DNA from: Aeriscardovia sp.
Lineage (GTDB): Bacteria; Actinomycetota; Actinomycetes; Actinomycetales; Bifidobacteriaceae
Direction: 5' to 3'
NCBI GenBank assembly: GCA_017538895.1
Contig: JAFYHY010000029.1
Coordinates: 1 to 64,000, forward strand
DNA length: 64,000 nt
The notes under the pieces: model-generated
What the model saw: the letters and a program-made list of their open reading frames with translations, nothing else
Database searches by the model: none
What the model was told of the DNA's origin: nothing
Position numbers and translations under genes: made by a program
Shown: positions 37,085-46,923 of the stretch, piece by piece
How positions within the stretch are numbered: position 1 is the stretch's first letter
Layout: each line of letters opens with the position of its first letter

Positions 37085-37089
37085 ACGGA

Positions 37090-38628
37090 ATGGCTGAGGC
37101 TCGTCTCCGCTTATCATCCACATTAGTCAGCGATATCGGTCATGTTCGTCATAATAATCAGGATTCTGGTTTCGCTGGTTCACGTATCATAGCCGTCGCT
37201 GACGGCATGGGTGGTCATGCTGGTGGTGATACCGCATCCACTGTCGCAATACGTACTCTCAGTCATCTTGAACGCGTACGTCAGCATCGTTCCAATATCG
37301 AGTCAGTTGCCATTACCTTAGAAAAATCTATTCTTGCTGCACATGATGCGATTGTTGGGAAAGCCAAAAAAGAACAACAATTATCAGGCATGGGTACTAC
37401 CGTCGATGCTGTTTGTTTGATAAGAAATTATTGGGTCCTAGCACATATTGGTGATTCACGTGCCTATCTCTTACGTAATGGACGTCTGATCCGTGCTACT
37501 AAAGACCATAGTTATGTTCAACATTTAATTGACACACATCGTATCACTTTAGCCGAAGCAAAAAATCATCCTCAACGTAGCGTTGTCATGCGTGTTTTAG
37601 GTGATTTTGATATCGACCCACATCCTGATATTTCTATTCGACAAGCTCAACCAGGAGATCGCTGGCTTTTATGCTCCGATGGGCTTTCAGGTCCATTAGA
37701 AGATGATACTATTCGTGAAATTCTCCTTGAAGAACGAGATCGCGAACAGTGCGCTCAAAAGTTAGTCAATGCTGCTCTCCGAGCAGGCAGCACTGATAAT
37801 GTAACTGCTGTTGTTGGTGATGCAACTCATATTGATTCTACGCTACGATCAAACACTAGTACTCTTCAAACACCATTAGTTGGTGGAGCTGCAGCCAATT
37901 CCTTACCAAGCATAGCGGATATAGTTCACCGTCCTGTTGTCTCTGCCCCGCACTTAAAAGAGGTAGCTTCACCAGCGCAAAAAGCTGCATTCTTATTAGC
38001 AGATATTCCACTTGATGAGGCTCCTAAAGAACAAGCGCCTCAACAACCTCCTGCAGGACTTAACTTACCTGGTATTAACCGTCTCGAACAAGGACAACAA
38101 ATTGCAGTACCAGTTATTGAGCATCCAGATGAAGCTGTTCCAGATACCGGTGAGATTCCAATTGTAACGAAATCAGATGGTTCCATTGAATCAGATCCAT
38201 CAACTTCTATTGTTACTGAAGCTATTTCACGTCAAAAAGAACAAGATGCGAAAAACCTTATGCATCAAAAGAAAAGAAAACGCATTCGCCATCTTCTAAT
38301 TGTTCTCCTCCTCTGTCTTGTTCTTGGCGGAGGTACTGGCTTCATCGCCCATTGGACTCAATCCCAATATTATTTAGGGGAATCAAATGGCTATGTAGCC
38401 ATTTACCAAGGCGTACCAACCAATATCTTCGGTATGTCATTAAGTCATGAAGTAAGTACCAGTACTGTTAAGGTTGCTAGCTTACCAGAAAGCTGGCAAC
38501 AGCAGCTATCGGATGGCATTAGCGCTGGATCCTATCAAATTGCGGAAGAACATATTAAAACCATAGAAAATCAAGCGCAATCATTAAAAAACCAATCCAC
38601 AACAGATGATGAAGGAGTGACAAAATGA
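37090..38628 (+). CDS. pstP: PstP: PP2C-type Ser/Thr phosphatase
   Basis: A 512-residue protein: PPM catalytic domain (about 1-240) with metal-binding and motif residues SDIGHVRHNNQDSG, VADGMGGHAGGD, GMGTTV, IGDSRAYLLR, SDGLSG and DNVTAVV; then a Pro/Glu-rich linker, TM at about 400-422 and a short external part of about 90 residues. It reverses PknA/PknB phosphorylation. I start at ATG 37090 because GAGGTGA is 5 nt upstream; a GTG at 37081 is embedded in that site. It overlaps rodA by 4 bp (ATGA). Confidence 0.94.
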   Translation: MAEARLRLSSTLVSDIGHVRHNNQDSGFAGSRIIAVADGMGGHAGGDTASTVAIRTLSHLERVRQHRSNIESVAITLEKSILAAHDAIVGKAKKEQQLSGMGTTVDAVCLIRNYWVLAHIGDSRAYLLRNGRLIRATKDHSYVQHLIDTHRITLAEAKNHPQRSVVMRVLGDFDIDPHPDISIRQAQPGDRWLLCSDGLSGPLEDDTIREILLEERDREQCAQKLVNAALRAGSTDNVTAVVGDATHIDSTLRSNTSTLQTPLVGGAAANSLPSIADIVHRPVVSAPHLKEVASPAQKAAFLLADIPLDEAPKEQAPQQPPAGLNLPGINRLEQGQQIAVPVIEHPDEAVPDTGEIPIVTKSDGSIESDPSTSIVTEAISRQKEQDAKNLMHQKKRKRIRHLLIVLLLCLVLGGGTGFIAHWTQSQYYLGESNGYVAIYQGVPTNIFGMSLSHEVSTSTVKVASLPESWQQQLSDGISAGSYQIAEEHIKTIENQAQSLKNQSTTDDEGVTK

Positions 38629-40391
38629 CTGATCCTAATGTCGAATCATCAGAAGCACCACAATCATTCCAACCATCTGACAGTTCACATCATTCAACTG
38701 ATGAACAGCAATTGTTATTGAGCGCGTTTGCTACAGGATCACCAACACAGACAACTGTCTCACCATCTGAGAAAACAGATAATGAGCATAGATCCCATAA
38801 AATACAAGATCTTTTAGGACGCTCATTTCTTCTTGCTTTTGCACTCTTACTGGGATTATTCCTTTTCTGGCAAATGATGATGCGAGTGCATGGGTCCATT
38901 CCACGAAATTATATTATTCTTGGTTTGCTTGATGCTGGATTGTGTATTGTTGTCCTTGTTTTGCTAAATCATCGGCTTCCTAAGAGCGCTAAATCGTTGA
39001 TGCCTATTTGTGTGCTGTTGTCGGATATTGGGATTGCAGAAATTACTCGTATTGATTATGAACAGATAAGTAATGGTGTTAATTCTGATATTGGTCTTCG
39101 TCAAATGGTGTGGTTTGCGTTTGCATTAGGTATTTCGGCACTGTTGATTGTTTTTTTGCATGATTATCGTTCGCTTCGCAAGATCTCGTATGCGTGTATG
39201 GCAATTGGTCTTGCTTTATTGATTTGTCCGATGATTCCTGGACTTGGTGAAGATATTAACGGTGCTCAAGTATGGATTCATATTGGCCCTTTTAGTTGTC
39301 AGCCATCAGAGTTTGCGAAACTATTCCTTGCTATTTTCTTTGCCGCGTATCTTTTTGATCGGCGTGACAGTCTTGCTGTTGGTGGCAAGGTTTTTATGAA
39401 AATTCGTTGGCCTCGGTTGCGTGATTTTGGGCCATTAGCAGCGGTATGGATTATTTCTATGCTTGTTCTCATTATGGAACATGATTTAGGAATTTCGCTG
39501 ATGCTTTTTGCGATGTATGTCGGTATGCTTTATGTCGCGTCTAATCGTAAGAGTTGGCTGCTTATTGGAGCTGTTGCCTTTATTATTGGTGTGATTCTGG
39601 CTGATCGTATCTTTCCTAACTTTGCTAACCGTGTCACCATTTGGTTAAATCCTTTTTCACAGGCTTTGTATGACAAATCCTATGGTGGGTCCTATCAAAT
39701 TGTTCAAGGGCTTTTTGGTTTAGCAGCGGGAGGTCTTTTTGGAATAGGTATGGGTGCTGGACATCCTACCATTACCCCATTTGCGAATTCAGATTTTATT
39801 TATGCTTCTCTAGGAGAAGAAACCGGTTTTGTTACCCTTGTTGTTCTTCTTATCTTGTATCTCACCATCATTGCTACTGGTTTTGTTGCTGCAATGCATG
39901 TTACTGATGGCTTTGGAAAGTTATTAGCCTCTGGTTTAGCTTTTTCAATGGCATTTCAAATTTTTACCATTGTTGGTGGTATTACTCTGGTGATCCCATT
40001 AACTGGTGTGACGTTACCGTATATTGCTGCAGGTGGGTCCAGTTTGATTGCAAATTGGATTCTTGCCATTCTTATTCTGATTATTGATAATGCGGCACAT
40101 GTTGGTCATGTGCCACAAGTCACCTGGCATGGATTTAAGCAAACACCGCGCACAGTTGGTGATGATACATCTGTTACTGATACGATGAGTCTTGAAGCTA
40201 TTAAGGAGTATGCTGAAGCACAAAAGAATGCTTCAGGACGTCATGGTGCGCATCGTGCTGTTGACAATGAGATAACCCATAGTACGTCATCTTCTCTCTC
40301 TGATGACAGCAGCACTAGTCTGATTCCTCAACTGGATTCTGAAAGTTCTGATTTTGATTTGACTGATTGGGAGAGTACACGTCATGAATAG
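38625..40391 (+). CDS. rodA: SEDS-family glycosyltransferase RodA/FtsW
   Basis: A 588-residue, 10-TM peptidoglycan polymerase. Family marks are GAQVWIHIGPFSCQPSEFAK, MEHDLGISLMLF (with the catalytic-loop Asp near it), YQIVQGLFGLAAGGLFGIGMG and FANSDFIYASLGEETGF. Both ends carry cytoplasmic extensions (about 60 and 90 residues, Ser/Thr/Asp-rich) that could be kinase targets. It would pair with a class B PBP; the next gene, its usual partner, looks catalytically dead. AAGGAG lies 8 nt before the ATG; overlaps pstP by 4 bp and pbpA by 8 bp. Confidence 0.93.
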   Translation: MTDPNVESSEAPQSFQPSDSSHHSTDEQQLLLSAFATGSPTQTTVSPSEKTDNEHRSHKIQDLLGRSFLLAFALLLGLFLFWQMMMRVHGSIPRNYIILGLLDAGLCIVVLVLLNHRLPKSAKSLMPICVLLSDIGIAEITRIDYEQISNGVNSDIGLRQMVWFAFALGISALLIVFLHDYRSLRKISYACMAIGLALLICPMIPGLGEDINGAQVWIHIGPFSCQPSEFAKLFLAIFFAAYLFDRRDSLAVGGKVFMKIRWPRLRDFGPLAAVWIISMLVLIMEHDLGISLMLFAMYVGMLYVASNRKSWLLIGAVAFIIGVILADRIFPNFANRVTIWLNPFSQALYDKSYGGSYQIVQGLFGLAAGGLFGIGMGAGHPTITPFANSDFIYASLGEETGFVTLVVLLILYLTIIATGFVAAMHVTDGFGKLLASGLAFSMAFQIFTIVGGITLVIPLTGVTLPYIAAGGSSLIANWILAILILIIDNAAHVGHVPQVTWHGFKQTPRTVGDDTSVTDTMSLEAIKEYAEAQKNASGRHGAHRAVDNEITHSTSSSLSDDSSTSLIPQLDSESSDFDLTDWESTRHE

Positions 40392-41850
40392 ATCATTACG
40401 CCAGCTTTTTATTGCTGTTATTACTCTCTTTGCCATTATCATTGCTTCAACATTATGGTGGACTGTTTTCGATGCTGAATCATTGAATAAAGATCCACGT
40501 AATACGCGAGCTTTTTATCATGAATTGAGTGAACCACGTGGCGAAATCCTTGCTGCCAATGGGACTGTTTTAGCTGAATCGGTTAAAGATAATGACACGT
40601 TTAAATATCAGCGTAAATATTCAAATGGTCCGCTTTATGCGCCTATTACTGGATTTTTCTCGGTAGCTACACGCGCTAATGTTGGTCTCGAGGCTTCTGA
40701 AAACCAGCTGTTAAGTGGTAATACTGATTCTCAATGGTTAGGTCGTGTTCGAAGTCTTTTCACTGGTCGAGAAGATAGTGGGGCTAGTGTAGAGACGTCT
40801 ATTCAAACTGCATTACAACAGCTTGGTGGAAAACTCTTAAATGGGGAAACTGGCGCCATTGTTGCTCTTGATCCGCATACAGGAAAGATTCTTACTCTTG
40901 TTGAATCACCAAGTTATGATCCTAATTTGCTAGCGACACATGATGTTGCACAAGCAAATTCCGTATATCAGACTTTGATTGATGAGTCGCCATCACCTCT
41001 GGTGGATAAGGCAACCAAGCAACGTTTTGCAGCATCATCAACATTTAATTTGATTACTGCGGCAGCAGCTCTCAGTACTGGACGATATACTGATTCAACG
41101 TCTATTCCAGCAACCTCAACGTATACTGTACCCGGCACAAATGATGTCATTACAAATGATATTTATTGGAGTGGGTACAGTACCACTAGTGCAATGAGTT
41201 TATCAAATGCGTTTGCGTATGGTTCAAGTACAGCATTCGCCCAACTTGGAAATGCTCTCGGGTATCAGACTCTTGCTGATGAAGCAGCAAAATTTGGGTT
41301 TGGATCGACTGTAACGATTGATGGGACACCATCAGTTGGTACACCAATGACTGCCCTACCATCAACCTTTACTACCGATCAAAGCGCTAATAGTGTTGCA
41401 CTTGCTGCTATCGGTCAAAGTGGTGTTGATGTTACTCCATTAGAAGAAGCCATGATGGTTTCAGCTGTTGCAGACCAAGGAACTATTATGAAACCAACCT
41501 TGGTGAATCGTATCCGTTCTGCGAACCTCACTCTTCTATCTCAGACAACGCCAACAGTGTTCGCAAAACCATTAACCTCTGCAGAAGCGACTTCACTCTC
41601 ATCAATGATGGCGTCACTTGTATCAACGCAAGCTCCAAATCTTGAACTACCAAATGCTAAAATTGCAGCTGTCACTGGGTCAAGTGTCAATATGTCCAAT
41701 ACTCAGAATTCGAATACATGGAGCGTAGGATTTGCTCCAGTCAATAATCCACAAATTGTTGTCTCCGTTTTCCTTGAGAATACGCATGGAACTGCAATAG
41801 AAACTGCAGCACCAATTATGCAACAAATGATGGAAGAGGCCCTGAAATGA
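40384..41850 (+). CDS. pbpA: PbpA-type transpeptidase-fold protein lacking catalytic motifs
   Basis: A 488-residue protein in the position of PbpA (FtsI-type PBP): TM at about 7-29, dimerisation-type region with SEPRGEILAANGTVLAES (about 49-66), and the transpeptidase fold from about 155 (GAIVALDPHTGKIL). At the SxxK site the sequence reads S219-T-F-N222, at SxN it reads S281-S-T283, and at KTGT it reads V430-T-G-S433. All three active-site motifs therefore lack key residues (Lys, Asn, Lys), though the surrounding fold (FNLITAAAAL, WSVGFAPVNNPQIVVSVF) is kept and the frame is intact. It may be a structural activator of RodA rather than an enzyme. Overlaps pknA by 4 bp. Confidence 0.85.
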   Translation: MNRSLRQLFIAVITLFAIIIASTLWWTVFDAESLNKDPRNTRAFYHELSEPRGEILAANGTVLAESVKDNDTFKYQRKYSNGPLYAPITGFFSVATRANVGLEASENQLLSGNTDSQWLGRVRSLFTGREDSGASVETSIQTALQQLGGKLLNGETGAIVALDPHTGKILTLVESPSYDPNLLATHDVAQANSVYQTLIDESPSPLVDKATKQRFAASSTFNLITAAAALSTGRYTDSTSIPATSTYTVPGTNDVITNDIYWSGYSTTSAMSLSNAFAYGSSTAFAQLGNALGYQTLADEAAKFGFGSTVTIDGTPSVGTPMTALPSTFTTDQSANSVALAAIGQSGVDVTPLEEAMMVSAVADQGTIMKPTLVNRIRSANLTLLSQTTPTVFAKPLTSAEATSLSSMMASLVSTQAPNLELPNAKIAAVTGSSVNMSNTQNSNTWSVGFAPVNNPQIVVSVFLENTHGTAIETAAPIMQQMMEEALK

Positions 41851-42839
41851 AGTTAATTGAGGGGCAAATTATTCATCGCCGTTATCGTCTTGATCAACGT
41901 ATCGCTAAAGGTGGTATGGGTGAAGTATGGCGCGCCTATGATTTAGAACTCAGTCGCGCTGTGGCTATTAAAGCTCTGCGCTCTGATCTGATTAATGATC
42001 ATAGCCGCATCGCCCGTCTTCGCACAGAAGCACATAATTCTGCTAATCTTGCTCACCCTAATATTGCTGCATTGTTCGAATACTATGAACATGATGGCAT
42101 TGGATTCCTAGTTATGGAGTATGTACCAAGTCCATCGCTTGCTCAGATTTATAAGACAGAAGGCCGTTTACCAGCGTCGCGCCTTATTCCGATTCTGATC
42201 CAAGTAGCTCGTGGACTTTATGTTGCACATTCACATGGTGTGATTCATCGTGATGTTAAGCCAGCTAATATTATGGTTTCTCAATCTAGTGAGGTAAAAA
42301 TCACTGACTTTGGTGTGAGTTATTCAGCAAACCAAGCACAAATTACCCAAGCTGGAATGGTAGTTGGAACAGCGCAATATATTTCTCCAGAACAAGCCCA
42401 AGGCCATCAAGCCACACCACAATCAGATATCTATTCTCTTGGTATTGTTGCTTATGAAGGACTTGCTGGGTATCGTCCATTTACTGGCGCTACACCCGTT
42501 GATATTGCTGCAGCGCAGGTGAATGACCCTGTACCACCATTACCAGATGATGTTAATCCTCGATTAGCAGCATATGTGATGCGTCTTTTGGAAAAGGAAC
42601 CTCGAAAACGTCCGCATGATGCTTTGGAAGTTTCACGTGATCTCAGTCGCTTAGAAAGAGAAGTTCTTGATGTCGAGACAGGATCTTTCCCCGTTATATC
42701 AGGAGGATCTCATGTTCGACGGATCAGTAGTACACCTCATCGCATGAAATATCATGTTCATTCACAGGCAAGTGAAGAGTATGATTTGTCGTCATATGAT
42801 GACCTATTGATTGATCATTCAGATTTTAGAGAGGAATAA
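41847..42839 (+). CDS. pknA: Ser/Thr protein kinase PknA
   Basis: A 330-residue Hanks-type kinase: kinase domain (about 8-265) with Gly loop IAKGGMGEVW, VAIKAL lysine, HRDVKPANIM catalytic loop, DFGVSY and GTAQYISPEQ; a short juxtamembrane-like tail follows and no TM is visible, unlike mycobacterial PknA, so it may be soluble. It probably phosphorylates division and wall proteins including the FHA proteins nearby. ATGA overlap with pbpA. Confidence 0.93.
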   Translation: MKLIEGQIIHRRYRLDQRIAKGGMGEVWRAYDLELSRAVAIKALRSDLINDHSRIARLRTEAHNSANLAHPNIAALFEYYEHDGIGFLVMEYVPSPSLAQIYKTEGRLPASRLIPILIQVARGLYVAHSHGVIHRDVKPANIMVSQSSEVKITDFGVSYSANQAQITQAGMVVGTAQYISPEQAQGHQATPQSDIYSLGIVAYEGLAGYRPFTGATPVDIAAAQVNDPVPPLPDDVNPRLAAYVMRLLEKEPRKRPHDALEVSRDLSRLEREVLDVETGSFPVISGGSHVRRISSTPHRMKYHVHSQASEEYDLSSYDDLLIDHSDFREE

Positions 42840-42847
42840 AGGTCAAG

Positions 42848-44962
42848 ATGAGTCAATATATTCCTAAGACACTTGCCCAAGGTCGATACCAGGTCGGGCA
42901 AACTGTCGGTCATGGTGGAATGGCCGAGGTACATCTTGGGACTGACACGCGATTAGGCCGCCAAGTTGCTATTAAAATTATGCGGTCTGATCTCGCTAAC
43001 GACCAGGTATTCCTTGCTCGTTTCCGTCGTGAAGCCCATTCAGTTGCACAATTGAATAACCCAAATATCGTTTCTATTTACGATACCGGTGAAGAAACCT
43101 TCACTGTCTCTAGCGGATCAACAGAAAAAGCTCCATACATTATTATGGAGTACGTTAAAGGTCAAACTCTTCGCGACATCATTAAAGAAAATGGTGCTTT
43201 AAGCCAACGCGATTCAGAACAAATCATCATTGGTGTTCTGAATGCGCTTGAATATTCGCATCGCATGGGCATTATTCACCGCGATATCAAACCAGGCAAT
43301 ATTATGATTAGCGACCAAGGCGTCGTTAAAGTCATGGATTTTGGTATTGCACGCGCTTTAGATGATTCCGCAACCACCATGACACAATCACAAGGTGTTG
43401 TTGGTACTGCTCAATATCTCTCTCCTGAACAGGCACGCGGAGAAACTGTTGATATGCGTTCTGACTTGTATTCAGCAGGATGCGTTCTCTATGAAATGTT
43501 GACTGGACGACCACCATTTACTGGCGACTCTCCTGTTGCAATCGCTTATCAACACGTATCACAGATCGCAACTCCTCCATCAGTGTTAGTCCCAGGCTTA
43601 CCTAAGATCTGGGATTCTATCATTGCAAAAGCAATGGCAAAAGATCGTCAGAATCGATATTCCACTGCTATTGAATTTAAGCGTGATATTACAGCAGTCA
43701 TGAATGGTGGTCATATTTCCGCTGAAGGATATAATCCACTCACTGATATTAATTGGAAGAAATCTGGATCTGAGACAATGACAATGCCTCAGACGTCAGC
43801 CACCATGCCTGTTACAGCGATTAGTCCTTCTTCACCAGCTCCAATTTCTGTTCCAGCTGTCTCAACAGCCACCAGTACTAATATTAGTGCTTATCCGGCA
43901 ACAACAGCTCTTGCCGATGAAGTAGAACCTAAAAAGCATCATCGTGCAGGATGGATCATTGTTGCTATTATCGCTATTATCGCTTTAGCAGGCGGAGGAT
44001 GGTACTTTATTAATCAAACCTCAACCGCTACCATTCCAACAATCACAGCTGGAATGTCTGCCGCTCAAGCAAAAACAGCGATCACTAATGCTGGTTTTAC
44101 TTTCCAAGAACAAAGCGACGGTAATACCGATAAGCCTAAAGGAACTTTCATTAAACAGAATCCAGCAGGCGGTACTTCTGCGGCCAAAGGAACAACTGTC
44201 ACTGTTTGGTTCTCCTCTGGCCCAGCATCATCAGTTATTCCTGATGTTGCTGGCATGACTGAATCTGAAGCAGAACAATTATTACAAGCATCTGGATTCA
44301 CCGTCAGCTCCGTCAACGTTGAGAATTCTTCTACTGTTGCACGTAACCATGTCACACGTACCGATCCTGTTGCTGGTTCATCTGAATCTGAAGGTTCCAG
44401 CGTCATTCTCTATATCTCTAGCGGTCAAATGATAATGCCATCTGTCACTGGTAAATCACAATCAGATGCTCAAACTGAATTACAGAAAAGCGGTTTTTCA
44501 ATTACTATTCAGCAACAAAGTAGTAGCACTGTAGCAAAAGGAAATGTTATCAGCACAAATCCAGCTGCTGGTACAACAGTTTCTCAAGGATCAATGGTTA
44601 CCATGATCGTTAGTAGTGGTCCGCAGCAAACAAATGTGCCTGCTGGTTTAAGCGGTCAAAGTGTTGCTACCGTTCGTAGTGCTCTTGAAGCTTTAGGATT
44701 GAAAATTACCGTTAATCCATCAAATGCTCAGGATAATTGGATAGTAAACTCGATTATTGGTCAAAATAATACTAATCTAACAAGTAATGGTGGAAGTGTT
44801 ACAGCTGGCTCTACAGTAACACTTACTGCTCAGCAACCTTCATCCTCTTCCAATCAGAGCATAACAAATTCCAATAGCTCCTCCAGTTCGCAGTCATCTA
44901 ATAGTTCATCGAATAGTTCCTCAACAGGATCGAATTCTTCGAATCATTCCTCAACTCAATAA
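42848..44962 (+). CDS. pknB: Ser/Thr protein kinase PknB with four PASTA domains
   Basis: A 704-residue receptor kinase: cytoplasmic kinase (about 10-280; GHGGMAEVHLG, VAIKIM, HRDIKPGNIM, DFGIARA, GTAQYLSPEQ), a juxtamembrane Ser/Thr-rich linker, TM at about 367-388, four PASTA repeats (about 394-660) that sense muropeptides or lipid II, and a Ser/Asn-rich tail of about 45 residues. The fourth PASTA is the most divergent. AAAGGT precedes the ATG. It is the last gene of the operon and is followed by a 24-bp perfect hairpin. Confidence 0.95.
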   Translation: MSQYIPKTLAQGRYQVGQTVGHGGMAEVHLGTDTRLGRQVAIKIMRSDLANDQVFLARFRREAHSVAQLNNPNIVSIYDTGEETFTVSSGSTEKAPYIIMEYVKGQTLRDIIKENGALSQRDSEQIIIGVLNALEYSHRMGIIHRDIKPGNIMISDQGVVKVMDFGIARALDDSATTMTQSQGVVGTAQYLSPEQARGETVDMRSDLYSAGCVLYEMLTGRPPFTGDSPVAIAYQHVSQIATPPSVLVPGLPKIWDSIIAKAMAKDRQNRYSTAIEFKRDITAVMNGGHISAEGYNPLTDINWKKSGSETMTMPQTSATMPVTAISPSSPAPISVPAVSTATSTNISAYPATTALADEVEPKKHHRAGWIIVAIIAIIALAGGGWYFINQTSTATIPTITAGMSAAQAKTAITNAGFTFQEQSDGNTDKPKGTFIKQNPAGGTSAAKGTTVTVWFSSGPASSVIPDVAGMTESEAEQLLQASGFTVSSVNVENSSTVARNHVTRTDPVAGSSESEGSSVILYISSGQMIMPSVTGKSQSDAQTELQKSGFSITIQQQSSSTVAKGNVISTNPAAGTTVSQGSMVTMIVSSGPQQTNVPAGLSGQSVATVRSALEALGLKITVNPSNAQDNWIVNSIIGQNNTNLTSNGGSVTAGSTVTLTAQQPSSSSNQSITNSNSSSSSQSSNSSSNSSSTGSNSSNHSSTQ

Positions 44963-44978
44963 AATTAGTAAGCATTAC

Positions 44979-45033
44979 TAAGAGTGGGGGCTGTACGAAC
45001 CATATATAGTGGTTCGTACAGCCCCCACTCTTA
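44979..45033 (+). terminator. 24-bp perfect hairpin after pknB
   Basis: Arms 44979-45002 and 45010-45033, 7-nt AT-rich loop (TATATAG). The tail on the plus strand is only weakly T-rich. Confidence 0.85.
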
Positions 45034-45297
45034 TACTCCTCTACTTCCGCTAGAAGTGCGTTTAATCCTTAATGAAAGTTTTTTACCTTTACTCTAGTTT
45101 TCTCTACTCTGAAAAGAATACTGATATATCTCTCAATTTATTTTTCTGCGCTTGAATATAAATATATGCAAGGATCAGTTACTTATTGGCTATTGGATAT
45201 GATTGTTATTTTTAGTGTTGGATGAGATATAAAAACTTGTCATTCATAGCGTGACATAAATACGATGCACGCATATAAGATATGAGCACATATAAAA

Positions 45298-45333
45298 AGT
45301 GTGGGGGTCTACATTTCTGTAGACCCCCACACT
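45298..45333 (-). terminator. 16-bp perfect hairpin after the sugar permease
   Basis: Arms 45298-45313 and 45318-45333 with a G5/C5 core and 4-nt loop; TTTTATAT follows on the minus strand. Confidence 0.88.
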
Positions 45334-45375
45334 AGTAAACACTAGTAATCTAATTCAATTATGCATCATATTGGA

Positions 45376-46764
45376 TTACTTAATTTCTTCTTCCTCGATC
45401 TGTTCAAGAGAACGACCACGGGTCTCCGGAACAAGCTTCTTAACGAAGAGGATAGAAAGAAGCGCGAAGGTAAAGAAGATTAAGAATGGAACTGCAATGT
45501 TGTTGTGTGATGCAGCAAGAATCATAGTGAAGAACTGAGAAACGATGAAATCACCAATCCAGTTTGCTGCGGAGCCAACAGAAGTTCCAACGCCACGTAC
45601 CTTTAATGGGAATATCTCGCTGATCATAATCCAGCAAATTGGACCCCAAGAAACTGCGAAGCCAATGATGAATATTGCAATAAAGATCATGGTGATAACT
45701 GCGGAGATCATGTTGCTGGTACCGAGGGTGAGGTTGAGGATGATGATAACAGCAAAGGCGATAGACATCACGATAGAACCGAAGATTAGCCATGTCTTAC
45801 GTCCGAACTTATCCATTAATCGTGTTGCGACGATAGTAGAGATAACGTTTACTGCACCGATACCAACGGAAATCCAGATTGCGTTAGAAGCATCGAAGTG
45901 GAATGATGCTTCAAAGATCTTTGGAGTGAAGTAAATAATAGCGTTAATACCGACTAACTGTTGGAAGAACATCAAGAGGATCGCAACGAGAACTGATTTT
46001 CCTGAAGTCTTGAAGAGCTCAGTAAAACTTCCTTGACCAGGATCGTGTGCTAAGACATCTTTAATATCTTGTAATTCAGCTTCAGCAGCAATAGCAGAAC
46101 GGTGTAAGCGAGTTGCGAGAACAGTCTTTGCTTCTTCGATTCGACCTTCCTTAACAAGGAAACGAGGTGATTCTGGAAGAATGATAGAGCCGATCATTAA
46201 GATAACAGCTGGAAGTAGTTCGGAACCGAACATCCAACGCCAATCAGCTAAACCAAGAATAGTGTGGTGTAAGAAAGCTAAGTTAATGAAGTAAGCAATT
46301 TCAATACCAATGGTGATCATTAATTGGAACATGGAAGCGACAGAACCACGGTGATTCTTATCAGCTAACTCTACTAAGTATGTAGGTGTCAATGATGAAG
46401 TTGCACCGATTGCGAATCCGAGAATAATACGGAAGGTGCACATGACGCCGTAAGCAGGCGCGAACATCAAACCAATACCGCCGATGATAAAGATAATTGC
46501 TGAGATAACAAACAATTTCTTACGACCGAATTTATCAGACAAACGTCCAACAGATAAAGCACCGATCATAGAACCAATCAAGACGGATGCAGTGATGAAG
46601 CCAAGTTGTGCGGCGTTGAGTCCCCAATCTTTCTGAACAATTGGGCCTGCTCCGGAAATAACACCGGTATCAAAACCAAAAAGTAAACCGCCTAACGCGC
46701 CAACAACATAAAGACCCCATGGCATTGGTGTCTTTTCTGGCACAGTAGATGATTCTATTGCCAT
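45376..46764 (-). CDS. Sugar porter-family MFS permease
   Basis: A 462-residue, 12-TM sugar:proton symporter of the XylE/GalP/GLUT type. Family signatures are GGLLFGFDTGVISGA (TM1), GRLSDKFGRKK after TM2, PESPRFLVKEGR between halves, QQLVGINAIIYF (TM7), DKFGRK repeated in the second half and VPETRGRSLEQIEEE at the end. The substrate is probably a hexose or pentose. AAGGGG lies 6 nt before the ATG at 46764. Stands alone between terminators. Confidence 0.92.
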   Translation of the reverse strand: MAIESSTVPEKTPMPWGLYVVGALGGLLFGFDTGVISGAGPIVQKDWGLNAAQLGFITASVLIGSMIGALSVGRLSDKFGRKKLFVISAIIFIIGGIGLMFAPAYGVMCTFRIILGFAIGATSSLTPTYLVELADKNHRGSVASMFQLMITIGIEIAYFINLAFLHHTILGLADWRWMFGSELLPAVILMIGSIILPESPRFLVKEGRIEEAKTVLATRLHRSAIAAEAELQDIKDVLAHDPGQGSFTELFKTSGKSVLVAILLMFFQQLVGINAIIYFTPKIFEASFHFDASNAIWISVGIGAVNVISTIVATRLMDKFGRKTWLIFGSIVMSIAFAVIIILNLTLGTSNMISAVITMIFIAIFIIGFAVSWGPICWIMISEIFPLKVRGVGTSVGSAANWIGDFIVSQFFTMILAASHNNIAVPFLIFFTFALLSILFVKKLVPETRGRSLEQIEEEEIK

Positions 46765-46862
46765 ATTTTTCCCCTTCGTAATGAACAAGTAACCGATCTC
46801 ATCTTTCCATATCAGTGAAAGAACCTCAGTAACAAAGTAATTAATTCACTGAACAAACAAAA

Positions 46863-46896
46863 GGGGGAAGGATCTTTTTAACAAAGATTTCTCCCT
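46863..46896 (-). terminator. Imperfect hairpin after the sortase gene
   Basis: Arms 46863-46877 and 46883-46896 pair with G-U and mismatched positions; the minus-strand RNA ends CCCCCTTTTGTTTG just after. It lies 28 bp past the sortase stop. Confidence 0.5.
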
Positions 46897-46923
46897 ATAA
46901 AATTCTCTTTAGAAAAGAATTAA

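Larger units (their letters stand above)
44963..45375. other. Intergenic region between pknB and the sugar permease
   Basis: Convergent junction with two separate perfect hairpins, one at each end (44979-45033 and 45298-45333), and about 260 bp of AT-rich sequence between them that shows no open frame, RNA gene or repeat that I can name. Confidence 0.6.

Noticed and set aside
44065-44406. 113-residue antisense open frame in pknB
   Set aside because: It mirrors the repeated PASTA region, has no ribosome site and does not look like a protein.
45034-45297. Possible small RNA between the two hairpins
   Set aside because: No promoter, conserved fold or terminator of its own could be identified; the flanking hairpins belong to pknB and the sugar permease.
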